NCBI RefSeq assembly: GCF_001613465.1
Contig: NZ_BDCK01000023.1
Span: 216,923-280,922 of the forward strand
Length of the DNA: 64,000 bases
Source of the DNA: Nocardia niwae NBRC 108934 = DSM 45340
GTDB lineage: Bacteria; Actinomycetota; Actinomycetes; Mycobacteriales; Mycobacteriaceae
Direction: 5' to 3'
The position numbers and the translations under genes were made by a program. The notes under the pieces were generated by a model. That model was not told where the DNA came from. It did not search any database and worked only from the letters and a program-made list of their open reading frames with translations. Below are positions 42,532-50,835 of the stretch, one piece after another. Numbering within the stretch: position 1 is the first letter of the stretch; every line of letters starts with the position of its first letter.

Positions 42532-43209
42532 TCAGGGCTGCCCGGGCTCGAGCACGATGAACAGGCCCTTGGCCTCCGCGCACAGCCGGTCGCCGTCGTG
42601 CAGGGTGGCCCGCACGTAGACCTTGCGCCCTTCCACCCGCTCGGCCCACGCCCGCACCCTCAGCTCGGTGTTCAGCGGCGTGATGGAACGGTAGTCCACG
42701 GTGAGCGACGCGGTCCTGGTCACCGCGCCGGAGCGCACCGCAGCCGCCATGCCGAGCAGGTCGTCGAAGGCGATCGCGATCTGGCCGCCGTGAGCGGCGC
42801 TGTTGCCGCCGAGGTGGAAAGTGCGGAAGGTGAGACGCGCGTCGACGCCCTGCTGCGGGTCGACGTGGTCGATGAAGAACGGCGGCAGGGTGATGTTGCC
42901 GCGGGCCGGCAGGTCGAAGCGGGTCCAGTTGGGCGTGGACCACTCGTCCACCCGGGCGGCGTCGAGCTTGTCGTTCAGCTCCTTCAGGACGCCGATCGCC
43001 TCGACCGCCAGCTCGTCGGAGGGCGAGGCCAGCCGGACGCGGTCCATCAGGCCGCGCACCTGCTCGATGAACTGTCCGTAGTGCGGCCCGCCGCGGGAGA
43101 TGTCGTCCTTGGCGGCCTCGTGGGCGGCGATCAGCTCGGTCATCGGCCGGAACCCGCCCTCGTGGTGCTCCTTGCTCGGCAGCGAGTCGTCGACCTGCGG
43201 TTCGTTCAT
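42532..43209 (-). CDS. Hotdog-fold thioesterase (PaaI-like)
   Basis: The 225-residue protein carries a hotdog domain in its second half, with HLGGNSAAHGGQIAIAFDDLLGMAAA and SLTVDYRSITPLNTELRVRAWAE and EAKGLFIVLEPG, as in PaaI/YbgC-type acyl-CoA thioesterases. The first 95 residues are helical and extra. ATG 43209 is followed by MNEPQVDD. A weak AACNNGTT core lies 4 bases upstream. It may hydrolyse a steroid- or fatty-acyl-CoA, given the neighbouring steroid-type operon, but this is inference. Confidence 0.82.
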   Translation of the reverse strand: MNEPQVDDSLPSKEHHEGGFRPMTELIAAHEAAKDDISRGGPHYGQFIEQVRGLMDRVRLASPSDELAVEAIGVLKELNDKLDAARVDEWSTPNWTRFDLPARGNITLPPFFIDHVDPQQGVDARLTFRTFHLGGNSAAHGGQIAIAFDDLLGMAAAVRSGAVTRTASLTVDYRSITPLNTELRVRAWAERVEGRKVYVRATLHDGDRLCAEAKGLFIVLEPGQP

Positions 43210-43223
43210 AAGAACAAGTTATC
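43210..43223. promoter_or_regulatory. Weak KstR-like site at the thioesterase start
   Basis: The core AACAAGTT (43213-43220) fits AACNNGTT, but the outer T and A of the KstR consensus are missing (6 of 8 fixed bases). It abuts the start codon at 43209. Confidence 0.25.
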
Positions 43224-43402
43224 GGTTGCCCGGTGAATGCTCGCCGCGCGGGTGCTGTGTCCGTCGTCACGGATGGTCACCGCCTAGGCTGGGTCGCGAC
43301 CGGATATCGCCTGCTTCTGGCGATACCGGCACAGGTTCCTGCGGCCGGACGCGCGACCCGGCGGCGAGCGACCTCTGACCGTTTCGGCTGGCGAAAGGCT
43401 CT

Positions 43403-44059
43403 GTGCGCATGGGTATCACCGCGGTCGTGTTCGACATGGACGGCGTACTGATCGACTCCGAACCGGTCTGGGAAGAGGTGCGGCGCGGGTACGTCGCGGA
43501 GAAGGGCGGCCGGTGGCTGCCCGACACCCAGCAGCGGCTGATGGGGATGAGCACCGGTGAATGGTCGGCCTATCTCAGCGGCGAACTCGGGGTTGGTGAG
43601 CCGCCGGAAACCGTCGCCCGAGACGTGATCGCGCGGATGGCCGAGCGCTACGCCGGGGGCGTGCCGCTGCTGCCGGGTGCGATCGCGGCCGTGCAGCGGA
43701 TCAGCGAGCAGTGGCCGCTGGGGCTGGCCAGCTCCTCGCCCCGCGAGCTCATCGACGCTGTGCTCGGCCGCACGGGGATGATCGAGTACTTCTCCGTCAC
43801 CTTCTCCACCGAGGAGGTCGATCGCGGCAAACCGGCGCCGGACGTCTACCTGACGGTCGCGACGTTCCTGCGTCAGCGTCCGTCGGACTGCGTGGCCGTG
43901 GAGGACTCCAGCAACGGCCTGCGCTCGGCCCACGCGGCGGGGATGCGGGTGATCGCGGCGCCGCGTCCGGAGTACCCGCCCGCCTCGGATGCGCTTGCGC
44001 TGGCCGCGAAGGTCGTCTCCGGCCTCGACGAACTCACTCCCGCGCTGATCACCGGCTGA
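43403..44059 (+). CDS. HAD-family hydrolase (beta-phosphoglucomutase-like subfamily)
   Basis: The 218-residue protein has HAD motif I DMDGVLIDSE with catalytic Asp11 and Asp13, motif II LGLASSSP, motif III Lys in RGKPAPDVYL and motif IV CVAVEDSSNG. The helical cap between motifs I and II makes it a subfamily I HAD like phosphoglycolate phosphatase or beta-phosphoglucomutase. GTG 43403 and ATG 43409 are both possible starts. Its stop and that of the convergent TetR gene are separated by the palindrome 44056-44073. Confidence 0.9.
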   Translation: MRMGITAVVFDMDGVLIDSEPVWEEVRRGYVAEKGGRWLPDTQQRLMGMSTGEWSAYLSGELGVGEPPETVARDVIARMAERYAGGVPLLPGAIAAVQRISEQWPLGLASSSPRELIDAVLGRTGMIEYFSVTFSTEEVDRGKPAPDVYLTVATFLRQRPSDCVAVEDSSNGLRSAHAAGMRVIAAPRPEYPPASDALALAAKVVSGLDELTPALITG

Positions 44060-44073
44060 CCCGCGCGGGTCAG
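44056..44073. terminator. Palindrome between convergent HAD and TetR genes
   Basis: CTGACCCGCGCGGGTCAG is a perfect 18-base palindrome that contains the HAD stop and touches the TetR stop. It can act as a bidirectional terminator. Confidence 0.55.
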
Positions 44074-44663
44074 GGACGGTAGGAGGTCAGCAGGGTGCGG
44101 GCGGCGGTGGTCAGGTCGTCCTCGAGCCAGGCGGGCAGCTCCGGAGCGTTGGCGTGACGGCGCAGCGCCGCATAGGGGAGATCGACGATCGCGCGGCTGA
44201 CCGCATCGATTTCCCGCTCGCCGTCCCGGCCGAACAGGGCATGTGCGATGCGGCGTAAGTGGTCGATCAGCGGCGCGTTCATGGCGGCCAGGGTCGCGCG
44301 GAACTCGGCGTCCGGCCCGCCGTCGAGCAGGTCGCTGGGACGCAGCTCGAGCAGGAGTTTGGCGTCGTCGGGTAGTTCGCGCCCGAACCGCAGGGCCGCC
44401 CGGACCATCCCGACGCCCGCCTCCACCGCGTCCGGCTGGTCCGCGGCGGCGAGGGTGCCGTCCTGGAAGCGGCGCAGCGCGCGCAGCCATGCCGCGGTGA
44501 GCACTCCGTTGCGGTTTCCGAAGCGGTGGTACAGGGTGCCGACCGGGGCTCCGCTGGCCTCGGCGATGGCCGACACGCTGGCCGCGCGGGGTCCCTCGGC
44601 GAGCACCAGGGAGCGTGCTGCGTCGAGGATCACGTCGGTGTCGTGCTTGCGGGGTGGCGCCAT
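44070..44663 (-). CDS. TetR-family regulator
   Basis: The 197-residue protein has a TetR HTH (VSAIAEASGAPVGTLYHRFGNRNGVLTAAW, about residues 30-60) and a helical ligand domain. It is divergent from two SRPBCC genes, with only 21 bases between start codons. A near-palindromic CTATAT...TATATAG element (44681-44706) covers the start of the divergent gene and is its likely operator. Confidence 0.88.
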   Translation of the reverse strand: MAPPRKHDTDVILDAARSLVLAEGPRAASVSAIAEASGAPVGTLYHRFGNRNGVLTAAWLRALRRFQDGTLAAADQPDAVEAGVGMVRAALRFGRELPDDAKLLLELRPSDLLDGGPDAEFRATLAAMNAPLIDHLRRIAHALFGRDGEREIDAVSRAIVDLPYAALRRHANAPELPAWLEDDLTTAARTLLTSYRP

Positions 44664-44680
44664 CTACTAGTACGTTCCTT

Positions 44681-44706
44681 CTATATGGAGCGTTTGTCCT
44701 ATATAG
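44681..44706. promoter_or_regulatory. Putative TetR operator overlapping a start codon
   Basis: CTATATGGA at 44681-44689 faces TCCTATATAG at about 44697-44706, an inverted repeat with a 2-base indel and a 7-base centre. It overlaps the ATG at 44685. The A/T richness contrasts with the surrounding sequence. Confidence 0.45.
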
Positions 44707-45050
44707 ATGAGCATGCCAGATCCATCGACGCGAATCGCGACCGGGCGTGGAAAGCGGTGCTGAAAGTCGTCTGCCACGACCCGCACGAGCCGACGGCGCC
44801 GACCGGGTTCGCCTTCGAGTCCGTGGTCGAGCCGAGCCGTTTGGCGCTGCGCGGACAGCACTGGTTCTCGAAGTACGCGCTGATCTTCGAACTGGACGAG
44901 CAAGGGCCGAGCCGGACTCGCGTCCGCGCCCGCAGTTATGGCGACTTTCCCGGTCTCCACGGCCGGATCTACCGTGCGCTGGTCGTGGGAACGGGCGGTC
45001 ACCGCCTGGTGGTGCGCCGGATGCTGCGCCGGATCGCGGCGGCGGCGTGA
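44685..45050 (+). CDS. Small SRPBCC-like protein (DUF2867-type)
   Basis: The 121-residue protein begins MERLSYIDEHARSIDANRDR, followed by FAFESVVEPSRLALRGQHWFSKYALIFELDE and RSYGDFPGLHGRIYRALVVG. The pattern of a ligand-binding Bet v1-like sheet and long C-terminal helix suggests a polyketide-cyclase/SRPBCC fold. Its stop overlaps the GTG of the next gene (GTGA). It is probably controlled by the divergent TetR gene. Function unknown. Confidence 0.7.
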   Translation: MERLSYIDEHARSIDANRDRAWKAVLKVVCHDPHEPTAPTGFAFESVVEPSRLALRGQHWFSKYALIFELDEQGPSRTRVRARSYGDFPGLHGRIYRALVVGTGGHRLVVRRMLRRIAAAA

Positions 45051-45547
45051 TCCCCGGGACGGTGTGGGGCGCCACCGAGGCCGAGCGCGAAGCGCCCCTG
45101 CCGTGCGACGACCGGCAATCCGGCGGTCTGCAGGCCGACCGGGCGATCAGCATCGACGCGCCGCCCGCCCTCGTCTACGCCTGGCTGTGTCAATTGCGCA
45201 TCGCGCCCTACAGCTACGACCTGCTGGACAACTTCGGCAAGCGCAGTCCGCGCCACCGCGACCCGCTGCTCACCGAACTGGCGGTGGGGCAGCGGTTCAT
45301 GTCCCAGTTCGAGCTCGTCTCCTTCGTGCTCGGCAGGCACATCACCCTGCTCGCGAACAAGGTGTGCGTCACCTACGCGGTGCGTCCCGAAGGCACGGGA
45401 ACCCGGCTGCTGGTCCGGATCCGCTGTAACGCACCGAAACTCGTCGCCGCGGCGCTCGCTCTCGGTGATCTGCCGATGATGCGCAAGCAACTGCTGACGC
45501 TGAAAGAACTCGCCGAAGCCGAACACCGCGCCGCGCCGACGGCTTAG
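45047..45547 (+). CDS. SRPBCC-fold protein
   Basis: The 166-residue protein has DRAISIDAPPALVYAWLCQLRIAPYSYDLLDN and LLTELAVGQRFMSQFELVSF, the pattern of SRPBCC (polyketide cyclase/lipid transport) proteins. It starts at GTG 45047 inside the stop of the previous gene, so the two SRPBCC-like proteins are made together, perhaps as partners. No catalytic residue is apparent. Confidence 0.75.
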   Translation: MIPGTVWGATEAEREAPLPCDDRQSGGLQADRAISIDAPPALVYAWLCQLRIAPYSYDLLDNFGKRSPRHRDPLLTELAVGQRFMSQFELVSFVLGRHITLLANKVCVTYAVRPEGTGTRLLVRIRCNAPKLVAAALALGDLPMMRKQLLTLKELAEAEHRAAPTA

Positions 45548-45751
45548 TTCTGGCCAGGGCACGCCACGCTCGGCGGTGGCGTCGGCCGATCGACCTGCTG
45601 ATCTGCGCCCTGACTGATGGTGCTGGGCATCGCAGCGCCGGGCCACTATTCGCACCGGCGCAGTCATCCGCGCCTTCGCCGACGCTGCTGACCGGCAACG
45701 ACCGTGGTCACCGGGTCGGAGTTCGTCCACGCGGGCGCCGAGCGGCGACGC

Positions 45752-46249
45752 TCAGGAGAGGCGTTCGACCAGGTCGAACTTTCGTTGTTCGAAGCCCTTC
45801 GGCACGGTGTCGCGCACCGAGATCAGGGCGTGTGCCCAGGAGCCGAGGAGAGTGTGGTCGCCCACCGTGCGGCCGGGGTCAGGTACGGGCTCGGCGGTGA
45901 GCAAAGGCAACGGGTGGATGCGATGCCGGGCTTCGTTCTCCAGCACGGTCGCTTTGTCCACGAAGATCCGCAGGTCGTGATTGAGCAGGTACCGGCCGAC
46001 GGCGCCGTGTTCCGGCGGTACCAGTGCGGCCACCGAACCGACTGTGCGATAGAGGTTTTCCTTGTTCCCGTACCGGCGCGCGTCCCGTCCCGCCCAGGTC
46101 ACCCGGGCGGGCTCGGCGAGCAGTCGTTCGATCCCTGCGACCTGGTGGTGGCCGATCCTGGCGTATGCCATGAGCCGCGGCCCCAGGTCCACGTAGCCGA
46201 GCACGAGGTGGTCGTCGGTGCGCAGTACTGCCCGATAGAGCTGCCACAC
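45752..46249 (-). CDS. Hypothetical protein
   Basis: The 165-residue protein starts at GTG 46249, with AAGGGAA about ten bases before it. It contains LVLGYVDLGPRLMAYARIGHHQVAGIERLL and the C-terminal TLLGSWAHALISVRDTVPKGFEQRKFDL. Codon usage and length support a real gene. I do not recognise a family; no membrane segment, signal or cofactor motif is seen. The coding-like frame extends about 14 codons upstream of the GTG without a start codon, so the N-terminus may have been altered. Confidence 0.55.
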   Translation of the reverse strand: MWQLYRAVLRTDDHLVLGYVDLGPRLMAYARIGHHQVAGIERLLAEPARVTWAGRDARRYGNKENLYRTVGSVAALVPPEHGAVGRYLLNHDLRIFVDKATVLENEARHRIHPLPLLTAEPVPDPGRTVGDHTLLGSWAHALISVRDTVPKGFEQRKFDLVERLS

Positions 46250-46377
46250 GTAACCGTATTCCCTTCGGTGGTAGACGATTTCGTTGCATGCTCACACGCC
46301 ATTGCGGTGTGGCGATTACAGCGGCGTTACCACCGTGGTGCGGTTGGGCCGGATGGAAGCGGAGTGGGGGGTGCTGT

Positions 46378-47184
46378 CTACCGCGGCCACGCGGAGGGTG
46401 TGCGTGCCGCGCGTGCGGTCCAGCGGCCGTCGTCGTGGCGGACTTCGACCGGGTGCGCGAACGCGGCGGTGACGTTCTCGGTGGTGATCGTCTGCCGGGC
46501 CGGCCCCGACGCCACGGCGTGACCGCCGGCGATGAGCAGTGCGTGGGTCGTCGTGCTCGGCAGTTCCTCCAGATGGTGGGTGACCAGGATGGAGGCGACG
46601 TCGGGGTGGGTCCGGTCCAGGGCGTCGAGGGTGTCGAGCAACTGTTCGCGCGCGGCGACGTCGAGGCCGGTGGATGGTTCGTCGAACAGCAGCAGCCGGG
46701 GCTCGGCGATCAGCGCGCGAGCGATGAGTGTGCGGCCGCGTTCGCCCTGGCTGAGCGTGGGCCAGAGCTCCGACGCCTTCCCGGTCAGGCCCACCGTGTC
46801 GATCATCGCGGCGGCCCGCTCGAGCTGGCCGGGTGTCGGCGTCCAGCGCAGCGGGACGTCGATCGTCGCGGTGAGGCCGGTCAGCACGACCTCGCGGATG
46901 GTCAGCGGAGAGCGCAGCGGGTGGCGCGGGTTGACCTGGCCGATGCTGCGGCGCAGCCGTTGCAGTTCGACGCGGCCGAGTTCCGCGCCGAGTACCCGCA
47001 CCGACCCCGAGGTGGGGAAGGTGACCGCGCCGCAGAAGCCGAGCAGCGTGCTCTTGCCCGCGCCGTTCGGCCCCAGCAGGGCCCAGCGTTCGCCTGCGTG
47101 CACGGTCAGCGAGATCCCGTTGATGATCTTCTTGCCGTCGCGGCGGAATGTCACGTCGGTCAGTTCGAGCACCGGGTCGGTCAC
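46378..47184 (-). CDS. ABC transporter ATP-binding protein (ModF/YlmA-like)
   Basis: The 268-residue ATPase has Walker A GPNGAGKST, signature LSQGERGRTLIARALIAEPRLLLFDEPSTGLD and switch VTHHLEELP. No permease is nearby. The LSQGE signature (instead of LSGGQ) and VTHHLEE are typical of the stand-alone ModF/YlmA-like ATPases. GTG 47184 overlaps the GntR stop by four bases, so both genes are translated together. Substrate unknown. Confidence 0.85.
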   Translation of the reverse strand: MTDPVLELTDVTFRRDGKKIINGISLTVHAGERWALLGPNGAGKSTLLGFCGAVTFPTSGSVRVLGAELGRVELQRLRRSIGQVNPRHPLRSPLTIREVVLTGLTATIDVPLRWTPTPGQLERAAAMIDTVGLTGKASELWPTLSQGERGRTLIARALIAEPRLLLFDEPSTGLDVAAREQLLDTLDALDRTHPDVASILVTHHLEELPSTTTHALLIAGGHAVASGPARQTITTENVTAAFAHPVEVRHDDGRWTARAARTPSAWPR

Positions 47185-47852
47185 GTGAAAGCCTCTTTCA
47201 GAGCGGTCAGATGGGCTCGGCTGTACTTCGCCGCGGCGGCGGGGTCGCGGGCGGCGATCGCGTCGGCCAGACGCTCGTGCGCGGCATGATCGGCGGACTC
47301 CGACGGCACCGGCCGGATCTTCAGCATGTCGATCATCGCCAGACGCAACCGGGGCAGGAAGGTGTCGAACAGCTGAGTCAGCACGTCGTTGTGGGCGGCC
47401 ACGATGACCGCCCGGTGGAACGCCATGTCCGCGTCGACGTGCTCGGCCACCGGTTCGCCGTTGGCCTCCCTGGCCGCCAGCGCCCGGCGAACAGCCCGCA
47501 GGTCGGCGGCGGTCCGCCGCTGCGCGGCCAGCGCGGCGGCCTCGGCCTCGATCGCGATGCGCGCTTCGATCACCGAGGCGATGCCGGCCCGGCGCAGCAC
47601 CGCGTCCCACTCCTCGGTCGCCTCCAGCGCCGTCACGAAGACGCCCGCGCCTTGGCGACTGTCCAGCACGCCTCTTCCGGCCAGCTCTCGGATGGCTTCC
47701 CGCAGCGTCGAGCGTCCGACGCCGAGCTGGGCGGCGAGTGTGGTCTCGCCGGGCAGGCGGTGCCCCAGCGGCCATTCGCCCGCCTGGATGCGGGCCAGGA
47801 GCACCTCCGCCGCCTGCGCGGCCAGCGGATGGCGCCGTACCTGCGAGATCAT
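47181..47852 (-). CDS. GntR-family regulator, FadR subfamily
   Basis: The 223-residue protein has the GntR winged helix (residues about 10-75; AAEVLLARIQAGEWPLGHRLPGE, LGVGRSTLREAIRELAGRGVLDSRQGAGVFV) and the helical FCD domain with the metal-type Asp/His pattern DADMAFHRAVIVAAHN and HAAHERLADAI. It precedes the ABC ATPase and is divergent from leuA, whose leader starts 48 bases away. Confidence 0.9.
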   Translation of the reverse strand: MISQVRRHPLAAQAAEVLLARIQAGEWPLGHRLPGETTLAAQLGVGRSTLREAIRELAGRGVLDSRQGAGVFVTALEATEEWDAVLRRAGIASVIEARIAIEAEAAALAAQRRTAADLRAVRRALAAREANGEPVAEHVDADMAFHRAVIVAAHNDVLTQLFDTFLPRLRLAMIDMLKIRPVPSESADHAAHERLADAIAARDPAAAAKYSRAHLTALKEAFT

Positions 47853-47899
47853 TCGATACCTCTCTACTTGTCTGAGGAGTCGTGTACAGTCTAGCCATC

Positions 47900-47941
47900 A
47901 TGCGCACCATGCTTCTCCTTAGCCGCCACGGCGGGGCCTGA
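47900..47941 (+). CDS. leuA leader peptide (attenuator)
   Basis: A 13-codon ORF encodes MRTMLLLSRHGGA, with three consecutive Leu codons (CTT CTC CTT) and a TGA stop 80 bases before leuA. Runs of Leu codons in a short ORF just upstream of leuA are the hallmark of ribosome-mediated attenuation in actinomycetes. A likely -10 element TACAGT lies at 47885-47890, so the peptide is probably translated from a nearly leaderless transcript. Confidence 0.85.
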   Translation: MRTMLLLSRHGGA

Positions 47942-47999
47942 ACGACCGGCCGCCCGCCGTGGGGCTTCGTCGTGGCCGGTCACCGTTGTCGTGACGGCC
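47926..47999 (+). promoter_or_regulatory. leuA attenuator-type RNA hairpins
   Basis: CCACGGCGGG (47926-47935, inside the leader peptide) pairs exactly with CCCGCCGTGG (47953-47962). A second hairpin, GGCC-G-GTCAC (47974-47983) with GTGAC-GGCC (47991-47999), follows. Stalling of the ribosome at the Leu codons would free or block the first pairing and so switch the downstream structure, which precedes the leuA ribosome-binding site. No T-run follows the second stem, so the mechanism (termination or translation control) is open. Confidence 0.6.
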
Positions 48000-48021
48000 G
48001 CAACGGCCAGGAAGCAGACCC

Positions 48022-49779
48022 ATGAACACCGCTTTTCCCAGCATCGACACTCCCGCGGGCGACATACCGGATCAGGCTCCGGCCTGGAATCGCCAGCGGC
48101 GCTCTCAGATGCCCTCGTATCGTTACCGCGATATCCACCAGCGCATAGCAGTCCCACTCGTGCAACGGAAATGGCCGGAAGCCAGGTTCACGCAGGCGCC
48201 CCTGTGGGTGCCGGTCGACCTGCGCGACGGCAACCAGGCGCTCGCCGAACCGATGGACCCGGCGCGCAAGCGACGTTTCTTCGAGCTCTTGGTCGCCATG
48301 GGCTACAAGGAGATCGAGGTCGGCTACCCGTCGGCGTCCCAGACCGACTTCGACTTCGTCCGGCTCATCGCCGAGGACGAACTCGCACCCGAGGACGTGA
48401 CGATCGCCGTCTTCACCCCGGCACGGCGCGATCTCATCGAGCGCACCGTCGCCTCGATCCGCGGCATCCCCAACGACGTCGTGATCCACATGTACACCGC
48501 CACGGCGCCCGCATGGCGTGACATCGTGCTCGGCAAGGATCGCGCTGCGCTGCGCGAGCTGATCCTCGAGGGCGGCCGCGCCGTACTGGAATGCGCGAGG
48601 GACCTGCCGAACGTGCGGTTCGAGTTCTCGCCCGAGGTGTTCAACCTGACCGAGCCCGACTACGTACTCGACATCTGCGACCGGATGACGACCTTGTGGG
48701 ACGCCACCGCGCAGCGGCCGGTCATCCTGAACCTGCCCGCCACCGTCGAGGTCGCCACCCCGAACGTCTACGCCGACCAGATCGAGTACATGCACCGCAA
48801 TCTCGCCCGGCGCGACAGCGTCATCCTGTCGGTGCACCCGCACAACGATCGCGGCACCGGCATCGCGTGCGCCGAACTGGCGGTGCTCGCGGGTGCGCAA
48901 CGCGTGGAGGGCTGCGTGTTCGGCAACGGCGAGCGCACCGGCAACGTCGACATCGCCACGCTGGCGCTGAATCTGCACGCGCAGGGCATTGATCCGATGA
49001 TCGACTTCTCCGACATCGACGAGATCCGGCGCACCGTCGAATACTGCACGCGCATGCCGATTCACGAACGTCACCCGTACGTCGGCGACCTGGTGCACAC
49101 CGCGTTCTCCGGTACCCATCAAGACGCGATCAAGAAAGGCATGGCCGAGCATCGGGCTCGGGCCGCCGCGACGGGCAGGGCGGAGCGCGCACTGGATTGG
49201 CACGTGCCGTATCTGCCCATCGATCCCGCCGACCTCGGCCGCGACTACGACGCGGTGATCCGGGTCAATTCCCAGTCCGGCAAGGGCGGCATCGCCTACC
49301 TGCTGCACACCGAATACGGGATGGACCTGCCGCGGCGCCTGCAGATCGATTTCGCCGGGCACGTGCAGGCGCTCGCCGACGACACCGGAGTCGAGATCAC
49401 CGCCGCCGAACTGCTCGACCTGTTCGAGGCGGTGTATTTCGACGACCCGTCGTGGTTGGTCTTGAAAGACTGGCGCACCAGCGGCGACGAGGCGAGCACC
49501 GAGCTCACGCTGACCGTCGACGGAGTCACCCACAGCGCGCGCCGCACGGGCGGCCCGCTCGCGGTGCTGACCGAAGCGCTGTCCGAAGCCGGATACCCGA
49601 TCGAGGTGCTGGGGCTGACCCGGCAGTCGATCGACCGGGACGACGACCGATCCGAGATCGCCTACTTGGAGTACCGCAGCGGCGACCACACCGGCTGGTC
49701 CTGCGGCCGAGCCGATTCCGCCACGGCTGCAACACTGGCTGCGGTCGTGCGCGCCGCCGGCCGATCGGCGCGACCATGA
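48022..49779 (+). CDS. leuA: 2-isopropylmalate synthase
   Basis: The 585-residue protein is the long actinobacterial LeuA. It contains the catalytic LRDGNQALAEPM near residue 65, the metal-binding HPHNDRGTG, GCVFGNGERTGNVD and the Gly-rich NSQSGKGGIAYLLHTEYG before the C-terminal LeuA allosteric domain. It condenses acetyl-CoA with 2-oxoisovalerate, the first step of leucine synthesis, and is feedback-inhibited by leucine. Transcription is probably governed by the leader peptide at 47900-47941. Confidence 0.97.
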   Translation: MNTAFPSIDTPAGDIPDQAPAWNRQRRSQMPSYRYRDIHQRIAVPLVQRKWPEARFTQAPLWVPVDLRDGNQALAEPMDPARKRRFFELLVAMGYKEIEVGYPSASQTDFDFVRLIAEDELAPEDVTIAVFTPARRDLIERTVASIRGIPNDVVIHMYTATAPAWRDIVLGKDRAALRELILEGGRAVLECARDLPNVRFEFSPEVFNLTEPDYVLDICDRMTTLWDATAQRPVILNLPATVEVATPNVYADQIEYMHRNLARRDSVILSVHPHNDRGTGIACAELAVLAGAQRVEGCVFGNGERTGNVDIATLALNLHAQGIDPMIDFSDIDEIRRTVEYCTRMPIHERHPYVGDLVHTAFSGTHQDAIKKGMAEHRARAAATGRAERALDWHVPYLPIDPADLGRDYDAVIRVNSQSGKGGIAYLLHTEYGMDLPRRLQIDFAGHVQALADDTGVEITAAELLDLFEAVYFDDPSWLVLKDWRTSGDEASTELTLTVDGVTHSARRTGGPLAVLTEALSEAGYPIEVLGLTRQSIDRDDDRSEIAYLEYRSGDHTGWSCGRADSATAATLAAVVRAAGRSARP

Positions 49780-49861
49780 TCGCGTGACGCGGCCGATCCG
49801 GCGGCGCTGATCGCGACGAGGAATCCGGTCGAGGTGCAGGCGGCCCGTCGCCTCGACCGGA

Positions 49862-50316
49862 TCAGGTCGGAGGGGGCGTGGTCGAACTCGCGGCACCGCG
49901 CCCCGGGCGGGTGGTTGCCAGGTGCCGGTGACCCCAAGGATGCGTTCGCGCAACAGATCCGCGTGCCTGTTGCGCCGGGTCCGCGACGGCCGCACCCGCC
50001 TGGGCGACTTCGGCTCGGAAAGCGGCGAAAGCGGCCTCCGGGTCGGCGTCGGTGATGTCGTCGAAGGCCCCATCCGGTTTGCACTCTGCCGCGCCTCGGA
50101 ACCAGCCGCGCTCGACTTCGATCATGTGCCGGACCAGGCCGAGCAGCGACATGGGCGGACGGCTCGACGGCTCGGCGGCGGAGCTGGTCGCCGTCGAGCC
50201 CCGCACACTTCCACAGCAGGGTGTCGCGAGGCCGGTCGAGCCATCCGCAGCATGGTGCGCTCGTCGGCGACCAGCGGCGTCGCGGTTCGTTCGAGGTCGG
50301 GCGCGATCCACGTCAC
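49862..50316 (-). pseudogene. DinB/DUF664-family gene with at least two frameshifts
   Basis: GTG 50316 begins MTWIAPDLERTATPLVADER, the standard DUF664 start. The sequence then continues in a second frame as GWLDRPRDTLLWKCAGLDGD and QLRRRAVEPS, and in a third as MSLLGLVRHMIEVERGWFRG and DITDADPEAAFAAFRAEVAQ. So at least two indels near 50240 and 50155 separate the parts. The C-terminal end (expected YLHMIEEYARHNGHADLLRE) is not recognisable either. A mycothiol-dependent DinB-like hydrolase is the likely ancestor. Confidence 0.75.
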
Positions 50317-50364
50317 CCGCTCGACCCGAACGCCGCATGCTCGGCCGGGCGCGCGAGTTCGCGG

Positions 50365-50748
50365 TCAGAACATGCCGTGCGGGATCCGCGCGGGTTCGGG
50401 CACCGGCTGCACGACGTCCCAGTGCTCCACGATCTTCCCGTCGACCATGCGCCAGATGTCGACCACCGCCTGATCGGGCTCGGTTTCGTCCGGCATGACC
50501 ATGCGGTAATGCATGACCACGTACTCGTCGTCGGCGACCACTCGCGCGAGCTCCAGTTTCGCTCCGGCGACAGGAGCCTGCGCGATGTACTCGATGAAAG
50601 CGTCCTTACCGGAGGGGTTTCCGGGGCTGTGCTCGAGGAACTCGTCGTGCAGCAGCGTGTGCAGAAAATCGATGTTGCCCGCCGCGAATTCCCGGAAGCC
50701 CCGCAGGGCCAGTTCTTTGTTGTCCAGTGCCGTGCTGTCGTTCGTCAT
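50365..50748 (-). CDS. SnoaL-like / NTF2-like protein
   Basis: The 127-residue protein has the pattern of SnoaL-like polyketide cyclase-type proteins: ELALRGFREFAAGNIDFLHTLLHDEFLEHSP, then VVADDEYVVMHYRMVMPD and AVVDIWRMVDGKIVEHWDVVQPVPE. The final His-Trp-Asp motif is conserved in this family. It is divergent from a MmyB-type regulator with a perfect palindrome between them, so it is probably the regulator's target. The substrate is unknown. Confidence 0.85.
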   Translation of the reverse strand: MTNDSTALDNKELALRGFREFAAGNIDFLHTLLHDEFLEHSPGNPSGKDAFIEYIAQAPVAGAKLELARVVADDEYVVMHYRMVMPDETEPDQAVVDIWRMVDGKIVEHWDVVQPVPEPARIPHGMF

Positions 50749-50783
50749 GTCGCCGAGAGTGACAGCAGCGGATCCGGGCGTCG

Positions 50784-50800
50784 ATTACATGGCATGTAAT
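50784..50800. promoter_or_regulatory. Perfect 17-bp palindrome, putative MmyB-type operator
   Basis: ATTACATGGCATGTAAT has perfect 8-base arms around a central G. It lies 36 bases from both divergent start codons (50748 and 50836). Confidence 0.75.
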
Positions 50801-50835
50801 GGCGAGCGCGACCGCGCCATCGTGATACTAGGCCG

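Noticed and set aside
47980..50073. 697-residue minus-strand open frame across leuA
   Set aside because: Shadow of leuA; no domain, and leuA is certain.
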